Shown here: positions 42,281-51,431 of the stretch, in pieces
Layout: each line of letters begins with the position of its first letter
How positions within the stretch are numbered: the first letter of the stretch is position 1
Source of the DNA: Pumilibacter muris
GTDB lineage: Bacteria > Bacillota > Clostridia > Christensenellales > Pumilibacteraceae
Assembly: GCF_943193045.1 (NCBI RefSeq)
Contig: NZ_CALPCN010000008.1
Coordinates: 16,377 to 80,376 of the forward strand
Length of the DNA: 64,000 nucleotides
Direction of reading: 5' to 3'
Made by a program: the position numbers and the translations under genes
The notes under the pieces: generated by a model
Databases searched by the model: none
Told to the model about the DNA's origin: nothing
What the model saw: only the letters and a program-made list of their open reading frames with translations

Positions 42281-43009
42281 ACGGCTAATTGGCTCGATAA
42301 AACTTTTTTGCCTTTCGACAGAGCGATTTTTAAAGCTATGCATTCGTTGCAACAAGCTGCGGGAGGCTTTTTTAACGGATTTGCGAAATTTATTTCGTTT
42401 TTCGGCGAACTCGGCTGGTTCTTTATTGTGCTTGCGTTGGTTTTTATGCTCTTTAAACGAATGAGACGAGAAGGACTTGCAATGGCGTTCGCGCTTTTTA
42501 TAGGCGCCGTAATAACAAACATTTTGCTTAAAAATATTGTAGGACGCGCGCGCCCGTTCACGCGAGAAGGAACGCCTTTCGAACAATGGTGGCTTGCGGC
42601 GGGACAAAGCCCGGAAAATTCCGCTTCGTTTCCGTCCGGGCACACTACTGCGGCTTTCGCGTCTATGGTGGCTTTTTTCATAATCGGCAACAAACGCTAT
42701 TCTTGGACGGGGCTTGTGTTTGCTTTTATAATGGCGCTCTCGCGCATTTATCTAATTGTGCACTACCCCACCGACGTAATCGCAGGCATAATAGTTGGTA
42801 CTGCGGCGGGAATATGCGGAGCGCTGTTAAGCAATTTGATTTATAAAAAAGCGCGCGGAAAATTCGGAGAACTACTCAAAAATTTCAGCATAATAACTTT
42901 TTTAAAACGACTGTTTTCAAAAAAGAACCGCGACGAACAAATCGAGTCCGACGAGAGCGAAGTTCTTTCGCAAACTCAAACGGACGAAAACAACACGGAA
43001 AACATTTAG
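42281..43009 (+). CDS. PAP2-family membrane phosphatase, probable ACG start
   Basis: This membrane phosphatase is of the PAP2 superfamily, which includes undecaprenyl-pyrophosphate phosphatases and lipid phosphatases. From ACG 42281 it has 242 residues and about five membrane helices. The three catalytic motifs are present: KNIVGRARPF (KxxxxxxRP), FPSGHTTA (PSGH) and SRIYLIVHYPTDV (SRxxxxxHxxxD). The only good ribosome binding site, AAGGAGG (42266-42272), points to an in-frame ACG eight bases away, giving (M)ANWLDKTFLPFDRAIFK. The first standard start, TTG 42308, has no ribosome binding site and would cut the family-typical opening. The C-terminal 50 residues are charged and cytoplasmic. Confidence 0.85.
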   Translation, partial: TANWLDKTFLPFDRAIFKAMHSLQQAAGGFFNGFAKFISFFGELGWFFIVLALVFMLFKRMRREGLAMAFALFIGAVITNILLKNIVGRARPFTREGTPFEQWWLAAGQSPENSASFPSGHTTAAFASMVAFFIIGNKRYSWTGLVFAFIMALSRIYLIVHYPTDVIAGIIVGTAAGICGALLSNLIYKKARGKFGELLKNFSIITFLKRLFSKKNRDEQIESDESEVLSQTQTDENNTENI

Positions 43010-43036
43010 TTTAATACTCCTCTCTTCGCCCCCCTC

Positions 43037-43068
43037 AAACCTTTCCGCGTAAAAACGGGAAGGTTTTT
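43037..43068 (+). terminator. terminator of the PAP2 gene
   Basis: AACCTTTCCG and CGGGAAGGTT pair (one G-T wobble) around a short loop and are followed by five T. It lies about 30 bases after the stop. Confidence 0.85.
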
Positions 43069-43084
43069 GCGTTTGCAAAAAGTT

Positions 43085-43098
43085 CCTACATTTGTAGG
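43085..43098. promoter_or_regulatory. palindrome upstream of the second XRE gene
   Basis: CCTACA-TT-TGTAGG is a perfect 14-base palindrome 57 bases before the XRE start codon, a possible binding site for that regulator. No strong promoter is evident nearby. Confidence 0.4.
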
Positions 43099-43154
43099 GT
43101 TTTTCCAAAAGTGCCAACGACTGTGGGAAAATAGTGTAAAGAGAGGTATGCATT

Positions 43155-43370
43155 ATGGAACACGACGTTAAATTAGCGGAAAGACTCAGAGAGTTTATGG
43201 ACCTTAGAGACATTAACCAACGTCAGTTGGAACTCGCAACAAAGCTATCGAATCAAGCGATTTCGTTTTGGCTCTCTAAACAAAGGTTGCCGTCTTTGCT
43301 CTCGCTTTGGGATTTAGCCGACTATTTCGATTGCAGCTTAGACTACCTTGTAGGCAGAGAAGACCACTGA
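43155..43370 (+). CDS. small XRE-family transcriptional regulator
   Basis: This 71-residue protein is a single Cro/C1-type helix-turn-helix, with NQRQLELATKLSNQAISFWLS as the turn region and the family ending LADYFDCSLDYLVGRED. The ATG has AGAGG eight bases upstream, unlike the leaderless XRE gene at 3327. A 14-base palindrome lies upstream and may be its operator. No partner gene is adjacent apart from the downstream tRNA, so its target is unknown. Confidence 0.85.
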   Translation: MEHDVKLAERLREFMDLRDINQRQLELATKLSNQAISFWLSKQRLPSLLSLWDLADYFDCSLDYLVGREDH

Positions 43371-43474
43371 CGGTTTATAACTTTATCAAATTTATTAAAT
43401 ATTCGACAAAAACGCTTGCCGAATATTTTTGTGCGTCTTTTCAAAAATTTAGCCGCGCAGTCTTAATAAAACGC

Positions 43475-43503
43475 TTGCAAATTTTTTTCGAATATGGTAT
43501 TAT
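43475..43503 (+). promoter_or_regulatory. promoter of tRNA-Leu
   Basis: TTGCAA (43475-43480), a 17-base spacer and TATTAT (43498-43503) place the start near 43510, five bases before the mature tRNA. Confidence 0.75.
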
Positions 43504-43514
43504 AAACAAGATGC

Positions 43515-43601
43515 GCCGCCGTGGTGGAATTGGCAGACGCGCCGGACTCAAAATCCGGTGGTAGCGATACCGTGTCGGTTCGACTCCGACCGGCGGCACC
43601 A
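43515..43601 (+). tRNA. tRNA-Leu (anticodon CAA)
   Basis: This is an 87-base class II tRNA. The acceptor arms GCCGCCG and CGGCGGC pair fully; the anticodon stem CCGGA/TCCGG holds the loop CTCAAAA with anticodon CAA, reading the leucine codon TTG. The variable arm is long, the T arm is GTCGG-TTCGACT-CCGAC, and the 3' CCA is encoded. Confidence 0.97.
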
Positions 43602-43610
43602 AAATATGAA

Positions 43611-43634
43611 GCGACCCCTTTGCGGGTCGTTTTC
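43611..43634 (+). terminator. terminator after tRNA-Leu
   Basis: CGACCC and GGGTCG form the stem with a six-base loop and are followed by TTTTC, ten bases after the tRNA. Confidence 0.85.
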
Positions 43635-43681
43635 TTATGGCACGTTTAAGAAATCCACTCGTCTTAATTAAGGAGTTTTTT

Positions 43682-44239
43682 ATGAGCGATATAATGGAAT
43701 TTGCAAGTAGAGCACAATTCAGAGAATGGCTTTGCGAGCATTGCCTCTCTACCGACGGCGTTTGGCTCTTATTCGGCAAAGGAAGCGGACCGAAAACATT
43801 GAAAGCGGACGAAGCGCTTGAAGAAGCTCTTTGTTTCGGCTGGATTGACGGGCAAATGCAAAGCATAGACAGTAATTCTTATAAAAAATATTTTTCCGCT
43901 CGCAGAGCTAAAAGCAAGTGGTCGGAAAAAAACAAAGAAATAGTGAAAAGCCTTGAAGAGCGCGGACTTATGACTGAGTTCGGAAGAAAGAAAATAGAAG
44001 AAGCCCAAAAAAACGGCATGTGGAACACACCCAAAGCGGAAGTTACGGAAGAACAGATTGCTTGCTTATCCTCTGTTTTAAAAGCCTACGAGCCCGCCTA
44101 CACCAACTTTCAAGCGATGTCTCCGTCGGTAAAGAAAACTTACGCCCTCGCCTATTTTGACGCAAAGACCGACGCGGGACGCGAAAAACGAATTGCCCGC
44201 ATCGTGGATAGGCTCAACAAAAATCTAAAACCTATGTAA
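43682..44239 (+). CDS. YdeI/OmdA-family protein
   Basis: This 185-residue soluble protein is of the YdeI family (bacteriocin-protection, OmdA-type). The signature runs FREWLCEHCLSTDGVWLLF, then EALEEALCFGWIDGQM and the RRAKSKWSEKN segment; the helical C-terminal part ends KKTYALAYFDAKTDAGREKRI, as is usual. The biochemical role is unclear. The start is ATG 43682 with AAGGAG six bases upstream; an earlier in-frame ATG (43637) adds 15 unrelated residues next to the tRNA terminator. Confidence 0.85.
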   Translation: MSDIMEFASRAQFREWLCEHCLSTDGVWLLFGKGSGPKTLKADEALEEALCFGWIDGQMQSIDSNSYKKYFSARRAKSKWSEKNKEIVKSLEERGLMTEFGRKKIEEAQKNGMWNTPKAEVTEEQIACLSSVLKAYEPAYTNFQAMSPSVKKTYALAYFDAKTDAGREKRIARIVDRLNKNLKPM

Positions 44240-44245
44240 AAATAA

Positions 44246-44283
44246 ACGACGCAATCCGCATTTGGCAAATTGCGTCGTTTTTT
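44246..44283. terminator. strong bidirectional terminator
   Basis: ACGACGCAAT (44247-44256) and its complement ATTGCGTCGT enclose a short loop, with T runs on both strands. It closes the YdeI-like gene rightward and the 20 kb surface-protein operon leftward. Confidence 0.93.
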
Positions 44284-44291
44284 ATGTTCTT

Positions 44292-47200
44292 TTAAAAATT
44301 GCGCAAAAACTCTTTGACTTTTTCGACGGAAAGCGCCGATTTGAGGTGCGCGTCGAACGGGCTCGCAATATCCACTACCGATTCGAGTTCTGCGTTTGCA
44401 ACCCACCATTCCATATAATCCGAGCTTACCCTCGTAAGAGCTTCGATTGCGTCGCTCACGCGATAGCGAAGAACGTCGCAATTCAAGTAGGTGTTAAGTT
44501 CGCTTTCTGGCATGGCGGACAACTGTCCCAACGTTTCGGCGGTTACGCGAGGCAGTCGGAATCCGCCGTCTACTCCGAGCATATTCAAAGCGTCGAACAC
44601 CGCTTGCATCTGCTCGCCGCTTATAACCGAAACTTCTTCCGACGGAACAACAACAAGCGAACCGAGCGTTTCGTCTTTAATCACACGGTTTTCGATTGAA
44701 ACGCTCAACGCCGACACATAAAGGGCTCCCGCGTTTTCGGAGCACACGGTGCGCGTGAGCGTTGCACGGATTATCACGCTATCGAGCACGGCGCCGTATT
44801 GCTCGGGCGACGGAGCTTTTTCGATTTCCGCATTCCAATTCCCTATCGGAGCGTCGCCGTACAGCGCAGTGAACGCGTCCAAAAGCGCCGTAAGCTCGCT
44901 TGGAACAATTAACCCGTCGGCAAAGCTTACGGTGCTCTCAGGCACTGCGAGCGCTTCTTTACTAATCAGATTTTCGGTTAGCGAAGCCGCAAGCAAATAC
45001 GAGTTTATTTGCCCGTCTTTTCCGATAAGATTTTCCTTTATTGCCGACGCGCTTTCAAGCTCGAACGAACCCACGTCTTTATCTCCGCTCAAAAGGTTAA
45101 TAATAGTTTGCACTTCCGTTTCGCGGTAAACGGCGTATTCGTTCAAGTTGCCTCCCGTTCTCTTTTCGTATGCCTTAACGTGGTCTGACAGCATAGAATT
45201 ACTTTTTACCGCGCTTTGTATCGATTTTGTGATACTACCCGCCACAAGCCCCGAACGATATAGAACCGAAAGCTTTTCTGGCGTGCCCGCAATGTTTTTT
45301 AAATCGGCAAAGCTAACGCTTTTAATTAAATCCGACGGCTTTTGCCCTTCGGATAGCGCAAGCACGTTAAGCGCGTCTATGCAAGCCGATATTTCCGATT
45401 TAGTGTAAATTCCTTTTTCGGTTTTCAAACTGTTGCGCAAGCTCGAATTTATAACGCTTTCCGTAAACGCTTTGTCAAGTTCCTCAGTAACCATAGACGA
45501 AATTATAACCGAAGGATATACCGCGTCGAGCCCGCTTTTGCCGCCTAAATCGGCGCGCTTTTCGTTCATGGAAGCGAGCGAGTTTTCGGCGTTTTCGCGC
45601 AACGCGGCGCCGTTTATCTGCAGTATATTGCCCGTCTTATTTCCCGCTTCGTCGGTGAGCCCGAACACGGTCATGGAATCTATCAGCGCTTTAAGTTCTG
45701 ACTTAGGATAGCACCCGTCCGCATTTTTCGCGTTGTTGCGGTATTCGTCTTTTATAACCGTGCCGCTCCATTTGTCGAACAGATTTTTATCGAGGTGCCT
45801 CGTTATGTTGAGCAGCATAATTGCGGAATCGCAACACACGTCGAGCTTTGTGGCTCCCGTGCTTTCGTCTTCAACTTTCGACAGGTCGGGAATAAGAATT
45901 TCAAGCTTTTCGTTCAAAGTATCGGAGTTAAGAGTAAAATCGTCGTTCTCGTCGGCGCTTATTCCGAAAACAGTATCCATAGCCGCCACAAGAGCCGAAA
46001 GCTCGTGTTGCCACATTTCCACCTCTTGATTCCTGTTTTCTATCAACACGTTTTTCTGCCCCGCTTCTTTAAATTTAGTGGGCAGTTCGAGAGTGTTTTT
46101 GTCGGCTCTGTCGGGATTCGACAGAAAATACGCCATAGACGCGCTTATAACGGCGCTTTCGCTCACAACGCGCTTATTGCGCACAAGCTGACGCAAAATA
46201 TCGTCGGTAGTACTTTCGGAAGACAGTTGAAGCGTGGAAGCCTGAACAAAAATCGATTTTAATTCTTTACGCTTTATAAGCAAATCCAAAACGTCGTTTT
46301 GCAAAAGTTCGGTCACACTGTTAGGAATAACGAGTTCAAACCCGTCGCCCACAGTTAGGTCGTTGGCGCGAACATGCTCCGACACCGTGTAATATATCAC
46401 GTCGGACGCGAACAACGAATCCATAGCTTCGGGTTTCATTGCAAGAAGTTCGTCCAACAACTCGTCTTCGGCTTCGTCGCTCTCCTGCCCTTTTAAGAAT
46501 TTGTCGAAATCCAACCCCGAATCGCGCACCGCCTTAACAAGATTGTAAAGTTCGCCGTCAACGTTTTTAACAGTCAGCCATGCGTCAACGTTTTCGAGCG
46601 CGCGCGGAATAATAACGAACTCGTTGCCGTCGAGCTCTTTTATGAGCACACGCGAAACGGTACCCTCTAAAATTCCGTTGCGCATCATTAACATATCGAG
46701 CACTGCGTCGTTTTTGAGCAGCTCTCCCGCTTCCTGTTTTCCGTTCACAAAATCGATTACCGCGTTTTTAACGTTCTCTTCGATAAGCGCGTCGAACAAC
46801 TCCGAAAGCGTCTTTTTTTCTATAAGGTTTACCGGCTTGCCGTTGCCGTCAAGCTCCAAAACCGCTTCGGGAACATAAAGATTTTCGCCCTTGTTTTCAA
46901 TCATTACAGCGGAAATCAGCGAACGCATAATCGTGGAATCGGTCATATATCGCGAAAGAGTTACGCCGTTTTTATCGGCGCTTTTAGCCGCTTGCGACAA
47001 TAAATCGAACAACGTGTCAAATTGCATTTCCTCGTCGCCCGTTGCTTTATCGATTAACTCGCGGTTTTCTTTTGTTCCGAGCAACCTGAACCCGTTCATA
47101 ATTTTATAAAGTTCGCCGTACTCCACACCGTTTGCGCCGTAGGTGTTTTCGTAAACAATGTTTTCGGGAATATAAACGTTTTCGCTTACCGACAAAAACA

Positions 47201-49175
47201 CATTGTTAAGTTTGTCGCTCACATAATCGGTTGACAAAACGTTACCTATAAGCTTAGAATCGGCTACTGCGGCGGAAACGTTGTCGTACATAGCTATATT
47301 ATGCTCATAGTTTTCGTCCGCTTCGTCGAACAGCGAAAGCACTTTGTTCATTGTGTTGCTTTCTTCCGACGCCCGAACCGTTTTATACAGCTCTATGCCG
47401 TCGGACGCAACCGTTACAAGCGAATTGATTTCGTCAACCCACGAAACGTCGGCGTTCACCACATCCGCATATTTAACGCCGTTGCCGTCATCTTCCGATA
47501 AATACGCGTTCGCAATAAAGCAATATAATCTGCCGAGCACGGGATTAAATTCGGATTTTCGCTCGGGATGCAACATTGTGAGTTCGGCTATTTGAGGCAA
47601 TAAGGCGTCAACAAGGTCTACGCCCGAATCGGTGCTCGACAGTATTGACACAATCATGCGATATAAAAGTTTTGCATCCTCTTTCTCGAATAATTTCGAA
47701 ATTCCTATGCTCGGAAGCTTTGCGTCGGATAAAACGCCGTTTTGCAGTTTTATTTTGTCGTCCGGAATAACGGGGCTCAAATAACCCGGTTTAAACAACA
47801 CTTTGAGCATTTCTTTGTTTTTCTCGCCGAGCTTAGAGGCAAAACGGGTGTCGTCAAGATTGCACACAATGGAATTAGCCGCAGAAAGAGCAAAATTTAT
47901 TATGTAGGTTTGCGATTCGAAATTATCTATAAGGTTTTCGAACTCAACTTGAAACCGAGTGTCCGTCATAACGTCCACTATTTTATCGGTGGCGTTCGAA
48001 GTATCTTGCCCGCTTATTATAGGCTTTATTTCGTCCTCGCCGTATTTAAGCAAAAGCGCCAAAGTGTCGCGCGCGAAAGACGCGTATGCGGCAAGTTCTT
48101 TTCGCAGCTTTATGTTTGCGTTTATTTCGTTTCTTTCGTCAACAAGTCTGCCGGAAAAAATCAAATCGACCGCAAAAAGATAATACGGGGTATCGTCGGT
48201 GTCTTTAAACGTATTTAAAATTTTATATATTCCGCTCGAACCGTAATCTTCGATAGAGCGATAAATAGCGTAATTCAAATCGAATTTCTCGTCGTCGAAA
48301 GAATACAGTTTCATGGGGTCTACGCCCGCGCCCGCCGCAACGTATAGTCCGCCGCCGAGCATAGACAGCCCGAGTACGCTTGCGGTAAGTCCGCGAATAA
48401 ACCCTATAACGCCGCCGCCCGCTCTGTGCGCTTTATAGCTGCGGTCGGTTTTGTTTTCGGCAAACATTCTATTCTTCCGTTTTTTAAATCTACGCTCGGG
48501 ATACGCTATATGGTAAACTATATAAAGCAAAAACACAAGTATCAAATACAAAACGTACGCCACCGTTGCAAAACAAACGCTGAACGCAACGTCTACGAGC
48601 GTCATAAGATACGCGCCGTTATCGCGCATTATCAACGTAAGTTCCTGCCCGTAGCTCAATTTAGACGGCAACCATTCCGCCAAAACGTCGCGCAGCGTTG
48701 CGCACTCGGCGCTCACATTAAGCTTTGCCGCAAGCGAACCGCCCGTTACGGCGTCGGCAACCTTTAAAAGCCACGCGTCGAATTTTGCGCTTTTTATAAA
48801 GAAGAAATACAGCCCTATGCATAAGCCCGCAACGCAAACCGAATGCAACAGCAATATGGCGCTTTTTCTGAATCCGCGCCACATTCCCCAAAGAGTGCAA
48901 TACAGCAAGGTGAGTAAAAACGTTACGGTAGGAGCGAACGTTATTAAAACGCGCGCAAATTCTGGCGTTTCTTTTTTGAGCAAAAGCGAAATCGCCAAAT
49001 GGTCGAGACTTGCGGCAAACAACAAAGGCACGGTTATAAGCAAAAATACGATAGCTCTTTTAACGCGCTTGCCCCGCCCTATTAAAAGGGCAATCAAAAG
49101 CAAAAACGCAAGTATCGACAACTCCCATTTGAAAAACGCGAAATTCACTTTGTCAGCTATGCTTGCACAAACCAT
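44292..49175 (-). CDS. giant membrane protein, 1,627 residues, function unknown
   Basis: The first 280 residues hold about seven hydrophobic segments (near 18-36, 41-66, 76-97, 104-126, 190-230 as a pair, and 253-275) separated by basic loops (KRVKR, RRFKKRKNR). The remaining 1,350 residues are soluble, mostly helical and acidic, with many short units of the type 'xxLLxxDxxYxxSExV/LRxxxLY/VxxxLEL' but no clear repeat family. The glycine-rich last membrane segment would place this part outside the cell. The ATG has GAGGT six bases upstream. It is the last gene of the operon, 33 bases after the leucine-rich-repeat gene. The position suggests an assembly or anchoring factor for the MBG proteins; that is inference only. 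Confidence 0.7.
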   Translation of the reverse strand: MVCASIADKVNFAFFKWELSILAFLLLIALLIGRGKRVKRAIVFLLITVPLLFAASLDHLAISLLLKKETPEFARVLITFAPTVTFLLTLLYCTLWGMWRGFRKSAILLLHSVCVAGLCIGLYFFFIKSAKFDAWLLKVADAVTGGSLAAKLNVSAECATLRDVLAEWLPSKLSYGQELTLIMRDNGAYLMTLVDVAFSVCFATVAYVLYLILVFLLYIVYHIAYPERRFKKRKNRMFAENKTDRSYKAHRAGGGVIGFIRGLTASVLGLSMLGGGLYVAAGAGVDPMKLYSFDDEKFDLNYAIYRSIEDYGSSGIYKILNTFKDTDDTPYYLFAVDLIFSGRLVDERNEINANIKLRKELAAYASFARDTLALLLKYGEDEIKPIISGQDTSNATDKIVDVMTDTRFQVEFENLIDNFESQTYIINFALSAANSIVCNLDDTRFASKLGEKNKEMLKVLFKPGYLSPVIPDDKIKLQNGVLSDAKLPSIGISKLFEKEDAKLLYRMIVSILSSTDSGVDLVDALLPQIAELTMLHPERKSEFNPVLGRLYCFIANAYLSEDDGNGVKYADVVNADVSWVDEINSLVTVASDGIELYKTVRASEESNTMNKVLSLFDEADENYEHNIAMYDNVSAAVADSKLIGNVLSTDYVSDKLNNVFLSVSENVYIPENIVYENTYGANGVEYGELYKIMNGFRLLGTKENRELIDKATGDEEMQFDTLFDLLSQAAKSADKNGVTLSRYMTDSTIMRSLISAVMIENKGENLYVPEAVLELDGNGKPVNLIEKKTLSELFDALIEENVKNAVIDFVNGKQEAGELLKNDAVLDMLMMRNGILEGTVSRVLIKELDGNEFVIIPRALENVDAWLTVKNVDGELYNLVKAVRDSGLDFDKFLKGQESDEAEDELLDELLAMKPEAMDSLFASDVIYYTVSEHVRANDLTVGDGFELVIPNSVTELLQNDVLDLLIKRKELKSIFVQASTLQLSSESTTDDILRQLVRNKRVVSESAVISASMAYFLSNPDRADKNTLELPTKFKEAGQKNVLIENRNQEVEMWQHELSALVAAMDTVFGISADENDDFTLNSDTLNEKLEILIPDLSKVEDESTGATKLDVCCDSAIMLLNITRHLDKNLFDKWSGTVIKDEYRNNAKNADGCYPKSELKALIDSMTVFGLTDEAGNKTGNILQINGAALRENAENSLASMNEKRADLGGKSGLDAVYPSVIISSMVTEELDKAFTESVINSSLRNSLKTEKGIYTKSEISACIDALNVLALSEGQKPSDLIKSVSFADLKNIAGTPEKLSVLYRSGLVAGSITKSIQSAVKSNSMLSDHVKAYEKRTGGNLNEYAVYRETEVQTIINLLSGDKDVGSFELESASAIKENLIGKDGQINSYLLAASLTENLISKEALAVPESTVSFADGLIVPSELTALLDAFTALYGDAPIGNWNAEIEKAPSPEQYGAVLDSVIIRATLTRTVCSENAGALYVSALSVSIENRVIKDETLGSLVVVPSEEVSVISGEQMQAVFDALNMLGVDGGFRLPRVTAETLGQLSAMPESELNTYLNCDVLRYRVSDAIEALTRVSSDYMEWWVANAELESVVDIASPFDAHLKSALSVEKVKEFLRNF

Positions 49176-49208
49176 GCAATTACCTCGTAGTAGCCCTTCC
49201 TTCTTTTT

Positions 49209-50717
49209 TTAAAACGCTTTATAATAATTTTCTGCGTCTTTAACGTTAAACTTAAATTGCGCTGAATTAAATCCGTCGGTGTCGACGCTTCCTTCGAACC
49301 ATATTTCCTTAGCGCCGCTGCCGTTCACCGTTTCGCCCAGATTGCCGTTGAATTCAAGCGATTCCGGCAAATACAACCGTTGCAATTCTTTAAACCCCGA
49401 AAGCGACGTTTCCCCAAGAGTGCGCACGTTCACAAAATACAATTCGTTCACGCTTATGCCCGAATCCGCGCAGCCGTTGAAATAGCCAGACTTTATAAGC
49501 GGAGTTTCAACAGTTAGAATTTTGAGCGAAACCGACTCTGTAAGCACGGTTTGAGCCGCTCCGAAAAGCGAAACGAACGAATCGCCTATTTCTCCCGCCG
49601 AATGCAGTTCGAGCTTTTCTATTCCGTCGAGCCCTTTCAAAGAACTTTCGGAAAGCGAACCGCAAGAAAGCCGCAAAGCTCTGAGGTTGCCGCATTCTTC
49701 GAACACGTCGTTTCCGAGCGAACTCGACGTTAAAAGTTCGAGACGACGCGACGAAGCGAAAGAACCGTTAAAACACGAACTTGTGAATTTTGCGTTAGGC
49801 ATTTTAATTAAAGAAAGCTTTTCGCATTTTTCAAAAGCGCGCGAAAGAACGTTTACCGCCGCATCCGAATATACTTCGGTTAAATCCGAACCCGCGAATG
49901 CGCCGCCGTCGAGCGTAAGGTCAGCTTCTATAACAAGATTTTTAACTTTCGATTTTTTGAAAGCGCCCGAGCGGATTTGCACAACGTTGTAACCGCCGAG
50001 AGTTTTAGGAACCGTAACCGAACTCGACTTTCCCTCGTAGCCGCTTATTCCCACAGTTTTATCCGTTAAACTTACAACCGTGAACTCGCCGAGCGAGAAC
50101 TCTTTCGACGAATTGCGAAAATAAACTGCGGAGCCTATTGAAAAAGCCAAAACGAGCAAAACGAAAATTACGCACATTACCTGCGGAAACACAGCCATAT
50201 TTTTGCGCGCCACGTCCCGAATATCGAACGCCGACGATTTGCGCTTGCGCACCTCTTTATCGGCAACGAAATCGTTAGAGCGAAAGCCCTCTCCGCGCGC
50301 GGGCGGAATTGCTTTGCCCGAATCGTGCACATATCTTTCGAACGTATAACTATTGTCTTTAAACTCGCCTTTTTCCCACCGTATGCGGTCGAACTTGGCT
50401 GCAAGCAATTTAACCGAAATACTTTCGCAGTTGGCGCCGAGTTTTAGCTTAGCCTTAGGCACGAACACTTCGTTTTCGGAAGCGGTGAACTTATCGTGCG
50501 ACAAAAGAGTCTTGCTTAAAACGTTGCCGCCCGCATCGTGTTGGTAAACCTCGAACTTTATAGCGTAAAGCGGTTGGTTAAGGTTGTTCACGAATTTTAA
50601 AAGCGCGTACTTTTCTCCCTCTTTCGCGTCGTCGAATATTATGTATTCTTTAAGCGCCACAACGTCGGAAGGATTTTTGGCGTAATCGAATTTAACGACG
50701 TTCTTATAAGAAGTCAT
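49209..50717 (-). CDS. transmembrane BspA-type leucine-rich-repeat protein
   Basis: This 502-residue protein has a cytoplasmic N-terminal domain (about 1-175, ending in many Arg and Lys), one membrane helix (about 177-199) and an extracellular region of BspA-like leucine-rich repeats of 20-25 residues, for example LGGYNVVQIRSGAFKKSKVK, AFAGSDLTEV and SLSGFKELQRLYLPESLEF. Such repeats bind proteins or glycans. The start is ATG 50717, with GGAGGT ten bases upstream; the GTG at 50729 overlaps that site. The start lies 14 bases inside the end of the preceding gene, so the two are coupled. Confidence 0.8.
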   Translation of the reverse strand: MTSYKNVVKFDYAKNPSDVVALKEYIIFDDAKEGEKYALLKFVNNLNQPLYAIKFEVYQHDAGGNVLSKTLLSHDKFTASENEVFVPKAKLKLGANCESISVKLLAAKFDRIRWEKGEFKDNSYTFERYVHDSGKAIPPARGEGFRSNDFVADKEVRKRKSSAFDIRDVARKNMAVFPQVMCVIFVLLVLAFSIGSAVYFRNSSKEFSLGEFTVVSLTDKTVGISGYEGKSSSVTVPKTLGGYNVVQIRSGAFKKSKVKNLVIEADLTLDGGAFAGSDLTEVYSDAAVNVLSRAFEKCEKLSLIKMPNAKFTSSCFNGSFASSRRLELLTSSSLGNDVFEECGNLRALRLSCGSLSESSLKGLDGIEKLELHSAGEIGDSFVSLFGAAQTVLTESVSLKILTVETPLIKSGYFNGCADSGISVNELYFVNVRTLGETSLSGFKELQRLYLPESLEFNGNLGETVNGSGAKEIWFEGSVDTDGFNSAQFKFNVKDAENYYKAF

Positions 50718-51420
50718 ATTCCAAAGCACCTCCGCTCAATCCTTTCACGTTTTTGCGACGGAAACATTTAACCGTAATAAAATAGTTGAACACGGCGAAA
50801 GCTGCCGACGCAATAACCGCAATATAGTTAAACAAATTTTTTAAGTAAGGCACCGAATAATTTTTGCCGGCGATAAGCTCTATAACGGCGTGCCTTATAA
50901 CGAACAATCCCAAAAATAACAGCGCGCTTTTTATAAACGCGTGCAACCTTATTTTATTTACCGACAGCGGACGAATAACGTCGTTGTTAATAACAACGTC
51001 GTCAACGGCGCCTATAATCACGTTCACGCGGGCGCAACGGCGATTTAAGGCAATCACCTTAGACGAATCGCCCGTAGCCTGTTCGTTCACGCGCAACACT
51101 CCGATAACGCTTTTCCTGCTTGAATATTGCACCACAAAATACGAAATGCTTTTAAAATTCTCGTTGAAGTTGCAAACCAAAAACTTATCGTATAACGTCT
51201 TGCATATCACATATTTTTTTATGTATTTGCGGGTTTCGCCTGACGTGAAATATATCGAATTTTTCGAACTCTCCGTTTGCACGTCTTTAATGAACTCGTC
51301 GTCTTGAAAATCGTGGTAATACACGTTTTTCAACAGACGCAAGCACAACGACAGAACCGAGAGCGCCAAGAATAGCGCAGCCGATATTGCGCTTAACAAT
51401 CTCCAAATAAAAACTGTCAT
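50704..51420 (-). CDS. small multi-pass membrane protein, function unknown
   Basis: This 238-residue protein has one N-terminal membrane segment (about 5-30), an intermediate soluble domain (about 35-165) and two or three segments in the last 80 residues (ALLFLGLFVIRHAVIEL; YIAVIASAAFAVFNYFITV). No family is recognised. The ATG has GGAG upstream, twelve bases after the preceding gene, and the end overlaps the start of the leucine-rich-repeat gene. It belongs to the surface-protein operon. Confidence 0.7.
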   Translation of the reverse strand: MTVFIWRLLSAISAALFLALSVLSLCLRLLKNVYYHDFQDDEFIKDVQTESSKNSIYFTSGETRKYIKKYVICKTLYDKFLVCNFNENFKSISYFVVQYSSRKSVIGVLRVNEQATGDSSKVIALNRRCARVNVIIGAVDDVVINNDVIRPLSVNKIRLHAFIKSALLFLGLFVIRHAVIELIAGKNYSVPYLKNLFNYIAVIASAAFAVFNYFITVKCFRRKNVKGLSGGALEYDFL

Positions 51421-51431
51421 TTATCTTTCTC

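Noticed and set aside
3327..43370. Prophage or mobile element suggested by the two small XRE regulators
   Set aside because: No integrase, transposase, phage structural gene, attachment repeat or change in base composition is seen near either gene.
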